A DNA stretch of 64,000 bases from Prevotella aurantiaca JCM 15754 (GTDB lineage Bacteria > Bacteroidota > Bacteroidia > Bacteroidales > Bacteroidaceae). How positions within the stretch are numbered: position 1 is the stretch's first letter; the number at the start of each line of letters is the position of its first letter. The translations under genes were made by a program, and so were the position numbers. The stretch spans positions 152,540-216,539 of the forward strand of contig NZ_BAKF01000001.1 of NCBI RefSeq assembly GCF_000614025.1. Reading direction: 5' to 3'. Positions 35,404-46,573 of the stretch are shown here, one piece after another. The notes below the pieces were generated by a model, which was not told the DNA's origin, made no database searches, and saw nothing but the letters and a program-made list of their open reading frames with translations.

Positions 35404-38400
35404 ATGAAAAAGAAGTCTTACCTTATGTTCGCTGGCATCATAGCCTTTTTGCTATGCTGGTCATCAGCCATGATGGCACAGAACAACAGCCAGCGTGAGA
35501 GTTCACTAAGAGACGCCTTGTCGGCAAGACAAGGTGGTATGGCGATGGGTTCAACCTCAAAATGCCTGTCGCTCAGCGTCCAAGTACAGACAACATGCTA
35601 TTGCAGACAGTGGCTTCACCCCTGCAAAAGCCATTTGCTGCGCCACTCTTGAAGACTACTGGAGGCATTGTGCTGTGGGGAAACGTCATTCATCAAGAAG
35701 GATGGAAGGTGGGTAACGCTGCCTACGGCATGTATTCGGTAGGCACAACAGTCCCTATTGAAGTGAAACCATTAGGACTTATGAACTATATGGAGGTGAA
35801 TGCAGGAAGCGGAATAGTCGGCGACGTGTTCCATGCCATGTATTTAGACCTCATAGCATACTCGGAAGGCAGGGTCAAAGTGCATCATTATACTTACGAT
35901 ATAGACACTTGGGAACAGCTTTCTGACGATAATCTCGGCGAAGATGGATTGTCGCTGTGCGCCATGGAAACTGCACAAGACCGCAAAACTGGTAAGATTT
36001 ACGGCGTATTCTGGGACGAAAGCGGTACGAACCTGCAATGGGGAGTGATCGATTATACCAAGATGAAACGCGATTTCATCGGTTGGGCAGAACATCAATA
36101 CGTTGCTTTGGGTATCAGCAAGGAAGGAACGCTTTACGGAATATCCCTCGATGGCGACCTATATGCCATCAGTACCACCGACGGAAAGGAAACTTTGATC
36201 GGTGCAACAGGCGTTACGGTGAAAGATGAGTACGGCAAATACTTCCAGCAAAGCGGCGAAATAGACCAGAATACCAATACTTTCTATTGGGCAAGCATAG
36301 ACAAAGACGGCAAGTCGGTGCTATATAACGTAGACCTTACAACTGGAAAGGCGAACAAAATAGGCGATATGCCTATCGAATCTCAGGTATTGGCGCTTAC
36401 AATACCTATATCTACGGCATCTGCCGAAGCCCCCGCACGGGTGGAAAACCTAAAGTTTGTATTTGAAAAAGGTAATACAACAGGACGCATTCAGTTCACT
36501 GCTCCAAGCAAAAAGATAAATGGTGAACCGCTAACAGGCAACCTTACATATTATGTTGTGGCTAACAACGACACCGTAAAGAAGGCTGTTGCCATGGCAG
36601 GAACTAAGGTAGATGACGAGATAACAGTGACTGGAGGCGACACAAAGTTCCTCGTTACCATTGCCAACGCTGCAGGCTCATCGCCTAAAGTAAGATATAC
36701 TGCATGGGTAGGCTACGACATTCCTGCTGATATAGAGCGTGTAAAGTTCAGCTACGACGGCACAACAGCAGTCGTTACATGGCCTTCTGTAACGCAAGGA
36801 AAGCACGGCGGATATGTTGGAGAGGTGATTTACGACGTGAAAAGAATGCCAGATGGAGCCCAAGTGCAAACCAATGTAACAGGAAATAGTCTGTCTGTAC
36901 CTTTCACAACTACCGAATTAAAGAAGTATAGTTTCGCTATTACACCGAAAGCGGGCAACCGTCAAGGTAATGAAGTGGCTTCTAACGGAATCGTTATAGG
37001 TAAGGCCATCGTGCCACCGTTTAAGGAAAGCTTCTACGATGAGGAATCTTTCAACAACTTTACAGCCATAGATGCAAACGACGACGGCCAAACTTGGGAG
37101 TGGGGATTGGCTGATGACTGGAAAGGAAGGGCTCAATCGGGTTACAATCCTAAGGGAGTAGCTGACGATTGGCTACTATCTCCACCATTCGAAATGAAGG
37201 CAGACCGACTCTATACGGTTTCTTTAGAAGCCTATAACACGCTTGCCGAACAGTTTAAAGAGGTGTTCCAACTTGCTTGTGGCGAAGGTTATAACCCTGA
37301 AAACTATGCGAAAGTGGGGCAGCCAGTACTTGTTCCGAAGGCACAAACAAAGTTTTCTTACGAACTGAAAGTACCTAAAGATGGCTCATACCACCTTGCC
37401 ATTCACGACAAGAGTGGCTTTAACCAATGGCGTTTCTATGTTCGCAACTTCCAATTGGTGCCGGGTGCGCTCTTCACAGCGCCTGATGCAGCGACCGATT
37501 TCCACGTTATTGTAGACCAAACAGGCGGAGAAAAGGCTACATTATACTTTAAAATGCCTGTGAAAGCAGTCAATGGAGACGCCCTTACTGCCCAGTTAGA
37601 CTCGGCAGTGGTGTACCGCGACGATGTGAAACTCGGTGTTTTGAAGAACCTTATGAGTGGTCAGGCAATGACATATCAGGACAATAATGTGGCAAAAGGC
37701 GCACATATATATAAGGTGGTAGCCTTTAATGCATCAGGAGCAGGTCGAGAAGCAGTGGCAAAAGCCTTTGTCGGATTCGATATGCCAGCTACTCCTACAG
37801 GTTTGAAGGCGTTAGACAAGAACACAGTGGCAGCCCTTTCATGGGATAAAACGTCTACTGTCGGAGCCAATGGTGGCGTTGTTGTACCAGAAGATGTAAC
37901 CTATTACGTCATGTCCATGAAGGATTCGAAGGAGCCTACCGACACTTTGGCTTCGTTTAAGAATAAAAACAACTTCGATGTAACGTCTATTGACCTTAGC
38001 GCTGGCGAGCAACAACGCTTCGTTTATTGGGGTGTTGCAGCACAAAACCAGTTGGGAAGCAGTGGCATTGCTACCACCCGACTCATCGCTGGTAAGGCTT
38101 ATAACGTGCCATTCAAGGAGAGTTTTGCCAACGCATCGCTTTCTTCGTTGGTTTGGTTGGCCGATACGAAAGGCACATCGTGGAAGATTAGACGTGGCGT
38201 AGCATACGATAATGACGGTGGCGCACTCTGTTTTGAACCTGCACACACAGGCGATGAAAGTACGTTAGGCACAGGAAAGATTTCGCTTATCGGCACAACC
38301 AATCCGAAATTGATATTCAGCTACGGACGAAAGAACTTCCCTGACACCAAACTTATAGTATTTGCGCAACGTCCAGACGGCACCCGCACCGAACTAAAAA

Positions 38401-39869
38401 CGATAGATTACTCTCTAATAAATAGCAATCAGGCATGGTTTAACGAGGTTATTCCATTGAGCGGGTTCGAAAATGAGCGCTTCATATTTATTGGATTCAA
38501 AGCTGTTGGCGGCACTAACCACGAGCCAATCTTCGTCGATAACATTCGTATCATGGAGGTTCAGCGCAACAATTTGGCTGTTACCGTATCTGGAACAGGC
38601 AAGATTATCAAGGGACGCAAGGCCAAACTCAACGTAAAAGTAGAGAATATAGGCGAGCGCGAGGCAGAAAACTTCACTGTTCGCATTAAGACTGGCGGCA
38701 AAGAAGTAAACTCTTACGTATGGAAAGATGCACTCTCACCATTCAGCAACTGCACGCTTGATTTCGAAGTTCCATCATCTGCCATCATTAAAGACGCAAA
38801 AGAGATGAAGGTTATCACAGAAGTTGAATACGATAAGGACTTAGACAACACCGATAACAAAGCAGAACTGACCGTCAGACTCGAAGATTCTGAAAAGCCA
38901 AAGGTACAGAATTTGAGCGCAAAAAGGGAACAATCGAATGTATCACTCGTATGGGAAGCGCCCAATACAGCCCCTGAAACCGTAACAGAAGACTTCGAAC
39001 GCTACGACGCATGGTCTACAGAGTTTGGCGATTGGACCCTCATTGATGCCAACAAGGGCTACTCTGGTGGTTTCTTCGACGACCTTTGGTATCCTAATCA
39101 GTTCACTCAGTTCGCCTATATCATATTCAATCCGTTTGTATTAGGGGAGAATGTGGCACGCCTTAACCCTTGGTTGAAACCGTTCTCGGGCCAACAATAC
39201 GCTTCAGTTCCATACGAACTCGATGCCACAGGGCAGGTTTACGTGAACAGCAACAACTGGATTATTAGTCCAAAACTATCAGGACAGGCGCAAACAATAT
39301 CGTTCTATGTGCATAATATGACGGTAAATGATGTTGCATATATTGAAAATTACGACGTACTTTGTTCTACATCGGGTAAGGAAATAACCGATTTCACCAC
39401 CGTTCTTGCCGAAAATCGTCAGGCAGTATCGGGCGAATGGGAGAAAGTAAGCATCAATGTGCCAGCTGGAACAACCTATTTTGCAATCCATCAGAAGACC
39501 CCACAAACTGGTCTTATGTTTGGAATAGACGACGTTACCTATACAAAGGAAACGCCTACGCCAATTAGTTACGCTATCTACAAGGCTGGCGAACGCATCA
39601 ATACGGTGCCTGTTACCGTCCGCCATTGCGTAGATGTCAATGCTGGAGCGAATACCCAGTATGCCGTTACAGCCATGTTTGCCGACGGAACAGAGTCTGC
39701 TCCAGTGGAAGTAAATGTACCAACAGGTATCGAAAGCGTCATTACCGACGGCCAACCAGTAGATGTTTACACCATCGATGGCAAACTTGTACGTCGCCAA
39801 ACAACTACTCTTCGTGGTCTACGCAAGGGAACTTATGTTGTTGGAAATAAGAAAATAATTATACAATAA
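35404..39869 (+). pseudogene. Very large secreted adhesin, broken by one-base frameshift (1488 aa if repaired)
   Basis: The signal peptide starts at ATG 35404 (MKKKSYLMFAGIIAFLLCW, ending MMAQ). After GGMAMG the frame shifts at about 35551-35552; the continuation one base back reads NLKMPVAQRPSTDNML and stays open to 39869. Domains: propeller-like N-terminal region (residues ~50-340), several FN3-like repeats, a cleaved-adhesin jelly-roll near 535-700 (DDWLLSPPFEM), more FN3, a second jelly-roll (~880-1040), a CARDB-like segment (~1045-1140), a third jelly-roll (~1165-1350) and a sorting-like end (KGTYVVGNKKIIIQ). Without the lost base no exported product could be made, so sequencing error or switching should be considered. 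Confidence 0.8.
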
Positions 39870-39880
39870 AAGCTCTTTTG

Positions 39881-39924
39881 TCGGTGTTCGCTCCCATATC
39901 GGGTAGCGGACACCGATTTTTTTT
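39881..39924 (+). terminator. Terminator of 1488-aa adhesin gene
   Basis: TCGGTGTTCGCT (39881-39892) pairs with 39905-39916 with one G-U, followed by T8. Confidence 0.9.
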
Positions 39925-40092
39925 AATATCAATCGTGCAGACGAGCAACCTTTCGCAAAGTAAAATGCACAAAGACAACCTCGTTAGCGCATCGTCAGAG
40001 CGAGACAACGCACCTTCTAAGGAAGGCAGAACGAGCAGCAAACGCAGTTCGTTATCAATGCGAGATATTCAACTTTAAAAACATATATCTAT

Positions 40093-42635
40093 ATGAACAT
40101 GAAACAAAACCTATTCGTAGCCTTTGCGCTACTCATGCTTTTGCCGGCTGTAGCATGGGCTAAGCCACGCACAAAAGCTGAAATGAAGAAAACTGCCGCA
40201 AGTGCTATCAACCTGCAAACCACGCTAAGTAAGCACAGACTGAACGCTCCGAACCAGAACGGAACACGTAGAACAGCAACACAATTGCGCGAGTTGAAAC
40301 AAACAAACACGTACACTGTGTTCGGTTATACCAATGGTGCTTCGCCGTAATATCGGCAGATGACCTCGTACCAGAGGTTCTTGGAGTTTCGGAAGCCGAC
40401 TTCGTACAGAACGATAACCCTGGTTTCAACTGGTGGTTAAAGGCAATCGACGAGGTCATTACCGATGCAGTAAAGAACAATAAGAAGCTCGGTATCACCA
40501 AACCAGACCCTAATAAGTATAAAGCAGAGGTACCAACGATGGTTACAACCCTCTGGGGACAGCAGTCGCCATACAACAAATTGTTGCCCAATACCAAGAA
40601 AGGACACATCATTACAGGCTGTGTGGCAACAGCAACAGCACAGGTTCTCAACTATTTTAAGTACCCATTGCGAGGCGTTGGCTCTCGTACGCTTTACTAT
40701 CCAGCCAACGATACAAGCGGAGATGCCATTGTTGCCGACTTCGGAAATACCACTTACGACTGGGCAAACATGAAAGATGACTACAGCGGAACCTACACTG
40801 AGGCTGAAGCAAACGCTGTTGCAACCCTTATGTTGCATTGTGGTGTAGCATCAAACATGGCGTATGGTACTGCAAATGTGGGCAGTAGTGCTTTCATGAC
40901 CGACTGCACCGAAGGTTTGCGCGACTACTTTGGCTTTGCTGAAGCCGAGCATGTGTCGCGTGCAGACTACACTACTGCACAGTGGATGGACATCGTTTTC
41001 ACCGAACTTTCTAACGGACACCCACTTATTTATGGCGGTGTTAGTCCTGGTTCTATGGGTGTTGACGCTGGCCACGCCTTTGTTATCGACGGTTATAACA
41101 AGGATGGCTTGGTGAGTGTGAACTGGGGTTGGAACGGAGATGTGAATGGATACTACAACATCGACCTGCTGAATCCAGGCAATATGTACTCGTTTACGCA
41201 CGACCAAGACATTATTAGAGGTATCCACGGTAAGGCGAAAGACCTCGTGAAGCGCACCATCAACTTGCCAAAAGCAGGTGTTTTGGCAGACAGTATTCCT
41301 GCCAGCATGCGCGAAAACATTGGCGAACTCACACTCAAAGGAGATATTAACGGATCCGACTTCCGCGTTATCCGCGAGATGGCAGGTAGCGATTACGAAG
41401 GAAAATTCACTCAAGGAGCGCTCTCTGTGCTCAATATTAAGGACGCAAGGATAGTAAGTGGCGGCGAAGCATACCTTAAAGCAGGACAGCTAAAGACCTC
41501 TAACGACAACCTTCCAGAGCGTGTTTTCTATGGTTGCAATAGCTTACGACAGATCGTTCTGCCTTCTGGACTGAAGACTATCGCCGATGGCGCATTCGCA
41601 TTCTGCCGCGCTCTCGCTGCAATCGACAATATTCCAGCGGCTGGCGGCGACAATTTCGTTTACGATGGTGGCGTTTTCTATACAAAAGACCGCAAGGAAA
41701 TCATCAGCGTTATACCTTCTATGCAAAACGAACTCGTTGTTGCTGACGGCATAACAAGTCTGCACAGTTATGCACTTGCTGGCTGTATCGCTATTAAGCG
41801 TCTTGTTTTGCCAACATCAGTAACCTACTTAGGCGACGAGAGTTTGGCTGGTTGCAGCACGCTTAGCGAGATTAAAATCTTCTCAACAAAGCCTCCAAAG
41901 TTGGGCAAAAACCCACTTCTCAGCAGCCGTGTCAATGGTATTCTCTTGCGAGTGCCTATCGATACCAAGAAGGATTATAGAGGTTGGGGCGGTATTCCAA
42001 CCAAGAACATCAAGGAATTTGGTAGCATCGTAACCGTAAGAAACACCATTCGCGAATATGGCGAGGCCAATCCTAAGTTCGGATATACCATCAGAGGAGA
42101 GTACTTCGAAGGTCGTCCTGAAATCACATGCCAGGCTGATAAGACTTCGGCAGTGGGCAAATACGATATTCATATCGACTATGGCACCATCAAAGACAAG
42201 AGTATTAAGCTCGTGGGCGGTATCCTTACCATCGACAAGGCAACCCTTACTGTAAGCACCGACGATGTTACTCGTCAGGCAGGCGCAGCCAATCCAGAGT
42301 TCGTACTCCATTATAGAGGTTTCGTAAACAGCGAAAACGAATCTGTGCTCACCACACGTCCTACCGCTACAACTACTGCAAACGAAAGCAGTCCTGTGGG
42401 CGAATACGACATCATCATCAGTGGTGGAGAGGCTAAAAACTACAAGTTCACTTACAAGAAGGGCAAGCTAACGGTTGCTGCTTCAACAGGAATAGCACAC
42501 ACCGATGCTGCCGATACTACCGAACCACAGCCAGTTTACACCGTATCTGGTACGAAGGTAGGCACCACCGCAACTCTTTCTAAACTGCCTGCAGGTGTTT
42601 ACATCGTGAACAAAAAGAAGGTTGTAGTGAAATAA
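40093..42635 (+). pseudogene. C10-family cysteine protease (interpain/streptopain-like), broken by one-base frameshift (847 aa if repaired)
   Basis: A secreted papain-like protease of the streptopain/interpain family. Signal peptide 1-22, then a propeptide that shifts frame at 40339-40340: NG before it and FAVISADD after it join as the expected GGFAVISADD when one G is added. Catalytic Cys177 lies in TGCVATATAQV and His328 in GHAFVIDGY, followed by VNWGWNG. The C-terminal half holds BspA-like leucine-rich repeats (~residues 465-600), two MBG-like Ig repeats (YGEANPKFGY; QAGAANPEFVL) and a sorting-like end (AGVYIVNKKKVVVK). Proteases of this family degrade complement and haem proteins in oral Prevotella; that is family knowledge. 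Confidence 0.9.
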
Positions 42636-42753
42636 ACAACAGACAATATCCCTCAATAGGTGCTGCTTTTCAACGCAACCTATTGGGGACGATATAACGA
42701 AAACACCCCTCGCAGCTTGTTTTATAGTTGTGAATGCCAATTTATCTGAAAGC

Positions 42754-42800
42754 AATATTGGTGTCGGCAAGCTCTTTTTGTTGGCACCAATATTCTTTTT
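42754..42800 (+). terminator. Terminator of C10 protease gene
   Basis: AATATTGGTG (42754-42763) pairs perfectly with 42785-42794 and a T-rich tract follows. A weaker 7-bp hairpin at 42654-42685 precedes it. Confidence 0.75.
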
Positions 42801-42808
42801 TAAGTCAA

Positions 42809-42859
42809 AACGGTCGTTAGATTCTTAGCTGACAAAGCTGTTACAATCTAACGACCGTT
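42809..42859. terminator. 15-bp inverted repeat between convergent genes
   Basis: AACGGTCGTTAGATT (42809-42823) pairs perfectly with 42845-42859, with a T4 run on the minus-strand side. It separates the rightward C10 gene from the leftward DUF3307 gene and probably terminates the latter. Confidence 0.7.
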
Positions 42860-42997
42860 ATCCTTTTCACACCACAGCCACCCCGCTTTGTTGCCTTATT
42901 TCGGCTCGCAACAAAGATAAAAATACGTTCGATTGAATCAGAAAAAGAAGGATAGAAAAGGCAAGGCGATGGTTTTTGTCCCTTGTTCGCCTTACGT

Positions 42998-43711
42998 TCA
43001 GATGGCAGCAAAGTGCATAACGGCATATCCAACGAGTATGGCGATGGTGAAACTGATAAGCGTTCCAATCATTACATACTCTGTAATCTTGATGTCTTTC
43101 GCCTTGTTCAAGTCGCCAAAGCGGAATATCGACTTTGCAGCCAATAGGAAACCAACGCCTTCAAGGTTGCCCGTTAAGATGAAAGTAAGTATCAATATGC
43201 GCTCCAAATAGCCTATCCACTTGCCCGCATGAGGCAGTCCTAACGATGTCAGAGCCGTTAAATCCCACCGATTTAGCAGCAAATTCATCACGATTGACGT
43301 AGGTTTCAGCACCAACGCATAGCCAATAGCATAGATAATCAACTTGTTGCTGTTGAAAAGGTTAGGCATAACAGCTTCGCAAATCGCCCCACCTGTTAGT
43401 TGGAAAGCTACGAACAGAATCACCGAAATATGGGCTATCTGGTCCAGAACAAACGCTGCCACCGACTTGCTGCGTATGCTTGTTTTTATCGTATCGATGA
43501 TAAAATGCGATAAAAAGATAATTGCAGGAACGGAAAAGTTGGTCCATTGCGCCACAAAAACGTAAGTTGCAACGGCGTGCGTGAAGCTATGAAGCAATAA
43601 GAATAACCATTTGCGCCCGTCCGCAGCATTCTTTCCAGAGTTCATCTTGTCCGTTTGCAGAAAGAAATCAGCCACGATGTGTGCCAAAATAAGGCGAAAT
43701 AAGATATTCAT
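42998..43711 (-). CDS. DUF3307 membrane protein (237 aa)
   Basis: A polytopic membrane protein: NILFRLILAHIVADFFLQTDKMN at the N-terminus is the DUF3307 signature, with conserved HxxxDFxxQ and LLHSFTHAVATYVF and LSHFIIDTIKT (His-containing helices). About six segments in all. It begins 3 nt after the SatD-like gene ends, so the two are co-transcribed, a pairing common in Bacteroidetes. Biochemical function unknown. Confidence 0.85.
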   Translation of the reverse strand: MNILFRLILAHIVADFFLQTDKMNSGKNAADGRKWLFLLLHSFTHAVATYVFVAQWTNFSVPAIIFLSHFIIDTIKTSIRSKSVAAFVLDQIAHISVILFVAFQLTGGAICEAVMPNLFNSNKLIIYAIGYALVLKPTSIVMNLLLNRWDLTALTSLGLPHAGKWIGYLERILILTFILTGNLEGVGFLLAAKSIFRFGDLNKAKDIKITEYVMIGTLISFTIAILVGYAVMHFAAI

Positions 43712-43714
43712 AAA

Positions 43715-44353
43715 TTACCTTTTATAGTGTGTTATAAGTTGATGGTATCTGTTAATATACTGTCTGATAAGCTTTTCCTTCGCCAAAAGCGAAATCTTAC
43801 TTATGTTTTGTGCCGACTGTTCCTGTGCTTCGGCAATTTCCTTCTGACTCTTCTCAAAGGCCAACGACTCGAAAACCACGAACGATTGTGCAGGAGTCCA
43901 GTTCGAAATTATATCGTCTGCAAACATCGTACTTACCTTTAGTTCCTCGTTGATAGGCTCCGATTCGGTTTTAACAACGAGGTTTTGCTTGCCCAATTCG
44001 TCGAAAGCACGTCCCGAAAGTTGGAAAGCTTCGCCGTCGGAAGCCACAATCTGGTCGGCAACAAATTCAACATTGCCAACGCCAACAGCTACTCTTGCGT
44101 CCCAAATCAGCTTCGAATTCTTCGGAGTATTCATTCTTAACCCTGCCCGAACCAGCACCGCCACCAGCAGCGCCCATTCAGTTTGGTCTATTAAAATCTG
44201 AAAACTATCACCCCGAAACACCTCGTATTTCATCGAACACAAGTGTTTCAAGTCCGATACTATATTATCCAGCACCTGCAACAACTGCGGTCTTTGCTCG
44301 ATAGGTATAGCCGTTGAGTTAATAATATCGCCAGTAATAACTGCCTTCATCAT
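43715..44353 (-). CDS. SatD-like regulatory protein (212 aa)
   Basis: Resembles SatD-family proteins: MMKAVITGDIINSTAI at the start, EVFRGDSFQILIDQ (~residues 44-57), ARVAVGVGNVEFV, DGEAFQLSGRAFDEL, a nucleotidyl-cyclase-like core; the C-terminus (SQKEIAEAQEQSAQNISKISLLAKEKLIRQ) reads as a helix-turn-helix. ATG 44353 (or the adjacent ATG 44350) is chosen because a -7 box lies only 20 nt upstream, which excludes the longer frame. It is paired with DUF3307. An array of 27-28 bp repeats upstream of its promoter may be its operator. Confidence 0.75.
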   Translation of the reverse strand: MMKAVITGDIINSTAIPIEQRPQLLQVLDNIVSDLKHLCSMKYEVFRGDSFQILIDQTEWALLVAVLVRAGLRMNTPKNSKLIWDARVAVGVGNVEFVADQIVASDGEAFQLSGRAFDELGKQNLVVKTESEPINEELKVSTMFADDIISNWTPAQSFVVFESLAFEKSQKEIAEAQEQSAQNISKISLLAKEKLIRQYINRYHQLITHYKR

Positions 44354-44372
44354 TGTTTTAATCGTCTTTTTG

Positions 44373-44380
44373 CAAAGATA
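44373..44380 (-). promoter_or_regulatory. -7 promoter box for SatD-DUF3307 operon
   Basis: The minus strand reads TATCTTTG, 20 nt before the start codon. Confidence 0.7.
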
Positions 44381-44412
44381 TAAAGAAAAGTTTGAGTAGC
44401 AAAGCAAACCCA

Positions 44413-44510
44413 GTTGTTTTTAAATAACAACCTATTCAGCTTGTTTCTGTAAAAACAACCCATATAAGTTGTTTCTTAAAAAACAACCTATTTAAGTTGT
44501 TTTTCTCCTC
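44413..44510. repeat. 27-28 bp tandem repeat upstream of SatD promoter
   Basis: GTTGTTT...AACAACCTATT units start at 44413, about 44440, 44468 and 44496. Each unit contains an inverted GTTGTTT/AAACAAC pair, so the array is a row of small palindromes lying 30-130 bp upstream of the promoter. The rest of 44511-44712 shows nothing. Confidence 0.75.
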
Positions 44511-44712
44511 CTTCGTCCCCCCTTTTCGTCCCAATCGCCCAGTCTCGGTCGCAACCTTTCCCATCAAACCCACCTCTTTCTATTTCCCCTATAATCTATC
44601 GAGCGCCAACAATCCCCCTCGTTTTTTCTGCAAAACCATAGTTTTCTGGTTTTTTCAACGCCCTCCAACCGAACTTATTCGACAAAGATGGCATTATGTC
44701 GGAGCAAATAAG

Positions 44713-44720
44713 TATATTTG
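44713..44720 (+). promoter_or_regulatory. -7 promoter box for pncA
   Basis: TATATTTG lies 83 nt before ATG 44804. Confidence 0.6.
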
Positions 44721-44803
44721 CAAGTGTATATTTTTTACGCACAAAAATGAGGTTCGGGCGCATCGTTGAGGCTCGAAAGTTTAATATTTAAGGCATAAAA
44801 CAG

Positions 44804-45355
44804 ATGAGTAAGATATTGTTGATAGTAGACCCACAGGTCGATTTTGTAAATGGTTCGCTCCCTGTTACAGGGGCAGCAGAGGCTATGGACGCACTGGCAG
44901 CGTATGTGAAGGAACATGGCAACGAGTATGTGGCACGGCTGGTTACGGCCGATTGGCACCCTTACCACCATTGTTCGTTTGCCGATGAGGGCGGTATGTG
45001 GCCACGACATTGCGTGCAACACTCGGCTGGAGCAGCCATTTGGCAGTCGTTGCTCGAGGCATTGAACGAGACACGGGGCGGTTTCACCTTATTATATAAG
45101 GGCAACAACATTACGAAAGAAGAATATTCGATTATGCAAAACGAAGAATCGGCAAGCGTAATCTGTCGGTTGGTCGAAGCAATGAAGATTGAACAACTCG
45201 ATGTTTGCGGTTTGGCGGGCAACATTTGTGTGCTGGATACGGCGAAAGACCTCAAGAAAATGCTGCCCAATATCAAGCTGAACATCTTGGAAGAATATGC
45301 GCCTTCGCTCGACGATGGGTCGATGTTGAAGGACTTTATTAACGGTTTAATTTAA
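44804..45355 (+). CDS. pncA: Nicotinamidase (183 aa)
   Basis: Hydrolyses nicotinamide to nicotinate and ammonia for NAD salvage in the cytoplasm. The isochorismatase-fold catalytic triad is complete: Asp9 (IVDPQVDF), Lys99 (YKG) and Cys142 (GNICVLDTA). The metal site Asp50, His52, His56 lies in DWHPYHH, and the substrate-cap segment WPRHCVQ is present. Length is typical for a bacterial nicotinamidase. It has its own promoter and a strong terminator, so it is a single-gene unit. Confidence 0.95.
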   Translation: MSKILLIVDPQVDFVNGSLPVTGAAEAMDALAAYVKEHGNEYVARLVTADWHPYHHCSFADEGGMWPRHCVQHSAGAAIWQSLLEALNETRGGFTLLYKGNNITKEEYSIMQNEESASVICRLVEAMKIEQLDVCGLAGNICVLDTAKDLKKMLPNIKLNILEEYAPSLDDGSMLKDFINGLI

Positions 45356-45367
45356 AATTTTGACAAC

Positions 45368-45405
45368 GGGCAATGCACACAACAAGCGGCATTGCCCTTT
45401 CTTTT
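45368..45405 (+). terminator. Terminator of pncA
   Basis: GGGCAATGC (45368-45376) pairs perfectly with 45389-45397, followed by a T-rich tract. Confidence 0.9.
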
Positions 45406-45484
45406 TACCGAAAGTGCAACACATTTTATAGCACTGGGCAATAGACTTTCGGTGCCTTCATTTCCCTTTATTCCTCCTCTTATT

Positions 45485-45680
45485 TTGTAAAGAAAGTACA
45501 TGCGAAAAGCGAACCAAATTGTTTCGCTTCGCAAAAGTGCCTGTTTTGCGCTGCAATATAGGCTCTTTTGGCGTGCAAAACAGGCACTTTTACAACGCAA
45601 AACAATGGGTATTGCAAAGCGTTGTAGGTCAGATGGTTACGAGAGTGCATTTATTTTACAAATTCTTTGCATTTTTGTGG
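45485..45680. repeat. MITE-like palindromic repeat, copy 4
   Basis: Begins with TTTTGTAAAGAAAGTACATG, continues through AAAAGTGCCTGTTTTGCGCTG, CAATATAGGCTCTTTTGG and AAAACAGGCACTTTTAC, and ends near TTTATTTTACAAATTC. Confidence 0.85.
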
Positions 45681-45820
45681 CGTTAGAAAGGGGCGTATAT
45701 GGTGGGTGGTGCAAATGGCTTTGGCGCTCTTTCAGCCTATCTACCAACTTTTAAAACAAAGCAAATAACACTACCCAACATACTACCCAACGATTACTTG
45801 ATATGGCTTTTCAGATGTTG

Positions 45821-45828
45821 TATCTTTG
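45821..45828 (+). promoter_or_regulatory. -7 promoter box for M15 peptidase gene
   Basis: TATCTTTG lies 133 nt before ATG 45962; the leader holds no open frame. Confidence 0.6.
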
Positions 45829-45961
45829 CAAATGTAAACGAACAAGGGGTGTAGGACGGTACGAAAGTGCCAAGAACGCTACACATTATTTATATATATA
45901 GATAGATAAACCTTTGAGAACTTAAAAACAAAGATATAAAAACATATAATACGACAAAAAT

Positions 45962-46396
45962 ATGAAATTAACGTTTGAGCAACATTTGTCGCCTCATTTC
46001 ACGGTGGGCGAGTTCTTTCGGTCGGGTACTGCCATTCGATTGGGCATCGTAAACGAGCCTGATGCACACCCAGAAGAAGGACTAACCAACGAGGAGGTGG
46101 TGGAAAACCTGCGGAAACTGTGTACCGAAGTGCTGGAACCGCTGCGCAAAAGGGTGGGGCGAGTGATAATAACGAGTGGGTATCGCTGTCAGGAACTGAA
46201 CAAAGCGGTGGGCGGAGTGCCTCATTCGCAACACTTACGGGGCGAGGCTGCCGACATATATGTGCCGAATCAGGCAACAGCCCTGCGCTACGAACACATT
46301 CTCGAGGCCCATTCTGCCGTGCAACAACTGTTGTTGGAACCGCTCGGAACTGCCAATAAACGATGGCTGCACGTCAGTTTCAGACAGCAAAAGTAG
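45962..46396 (+). CDS. M15-family D-Ala-D-Ala-type peptidase (144 aa)
   Basis: A short Peptidase_M15_3 enzyme predicted to cut peptidoglycan stem or cross-link peptides. Zinc ligands His91 and Asp98 lie in SQHLRGEAADI and His137 in WLHVSF; TSGYRCQELNKAVGG is the usual preceding motif. No signal peptide is seen, as for phage-type endolysins. In Bacteroidales this gene commonly sits beside an HU-like gene and a smalltalk gene, as here. That set resembles a remnant of a prophage or mobile module; the actual role is unknown. Confidence 0.9.
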   Translation: MKLTFEQHLSPHFTVGEFFRSGTAIRLGIVNEPDAHPEEGLTNEEVVENLRKLCTEVLEPLRKRVGRVIITSGYRCQELNKAVGGVPHSQHLRGEAADIYVPNQATALRYEHILEAHSAVQQLLLEPLGTANKRWLHVSFRQQK

Positions 46397-46403
46397 TGCT
46401 GTT

Positions 46404-46418
46404 GGCGACAAAAAGGGA
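46404..46418 (+). repeat. Single GCGACAAAAAGGGAA box
   Basis: A perfect copy of the box seen at 8987 and 9381, placed 8 nt after the M15 stop codon and 156 nt before the HU-like start. Confidence 0.65.
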
Positions 46419-46573
46419 AGAAATTTTGGAGCCGAAACGATGTGGCCACATTAGCTCTGGCATGGCATCGACGAGCCACCGTACCACTGAGAAAATAGAA
46501 AAAGAAGGGTTTTAAGAAACCTTATTATATTATTAACCAATCAATTTTATTAACCTTTTAAATTTTAAGTATT

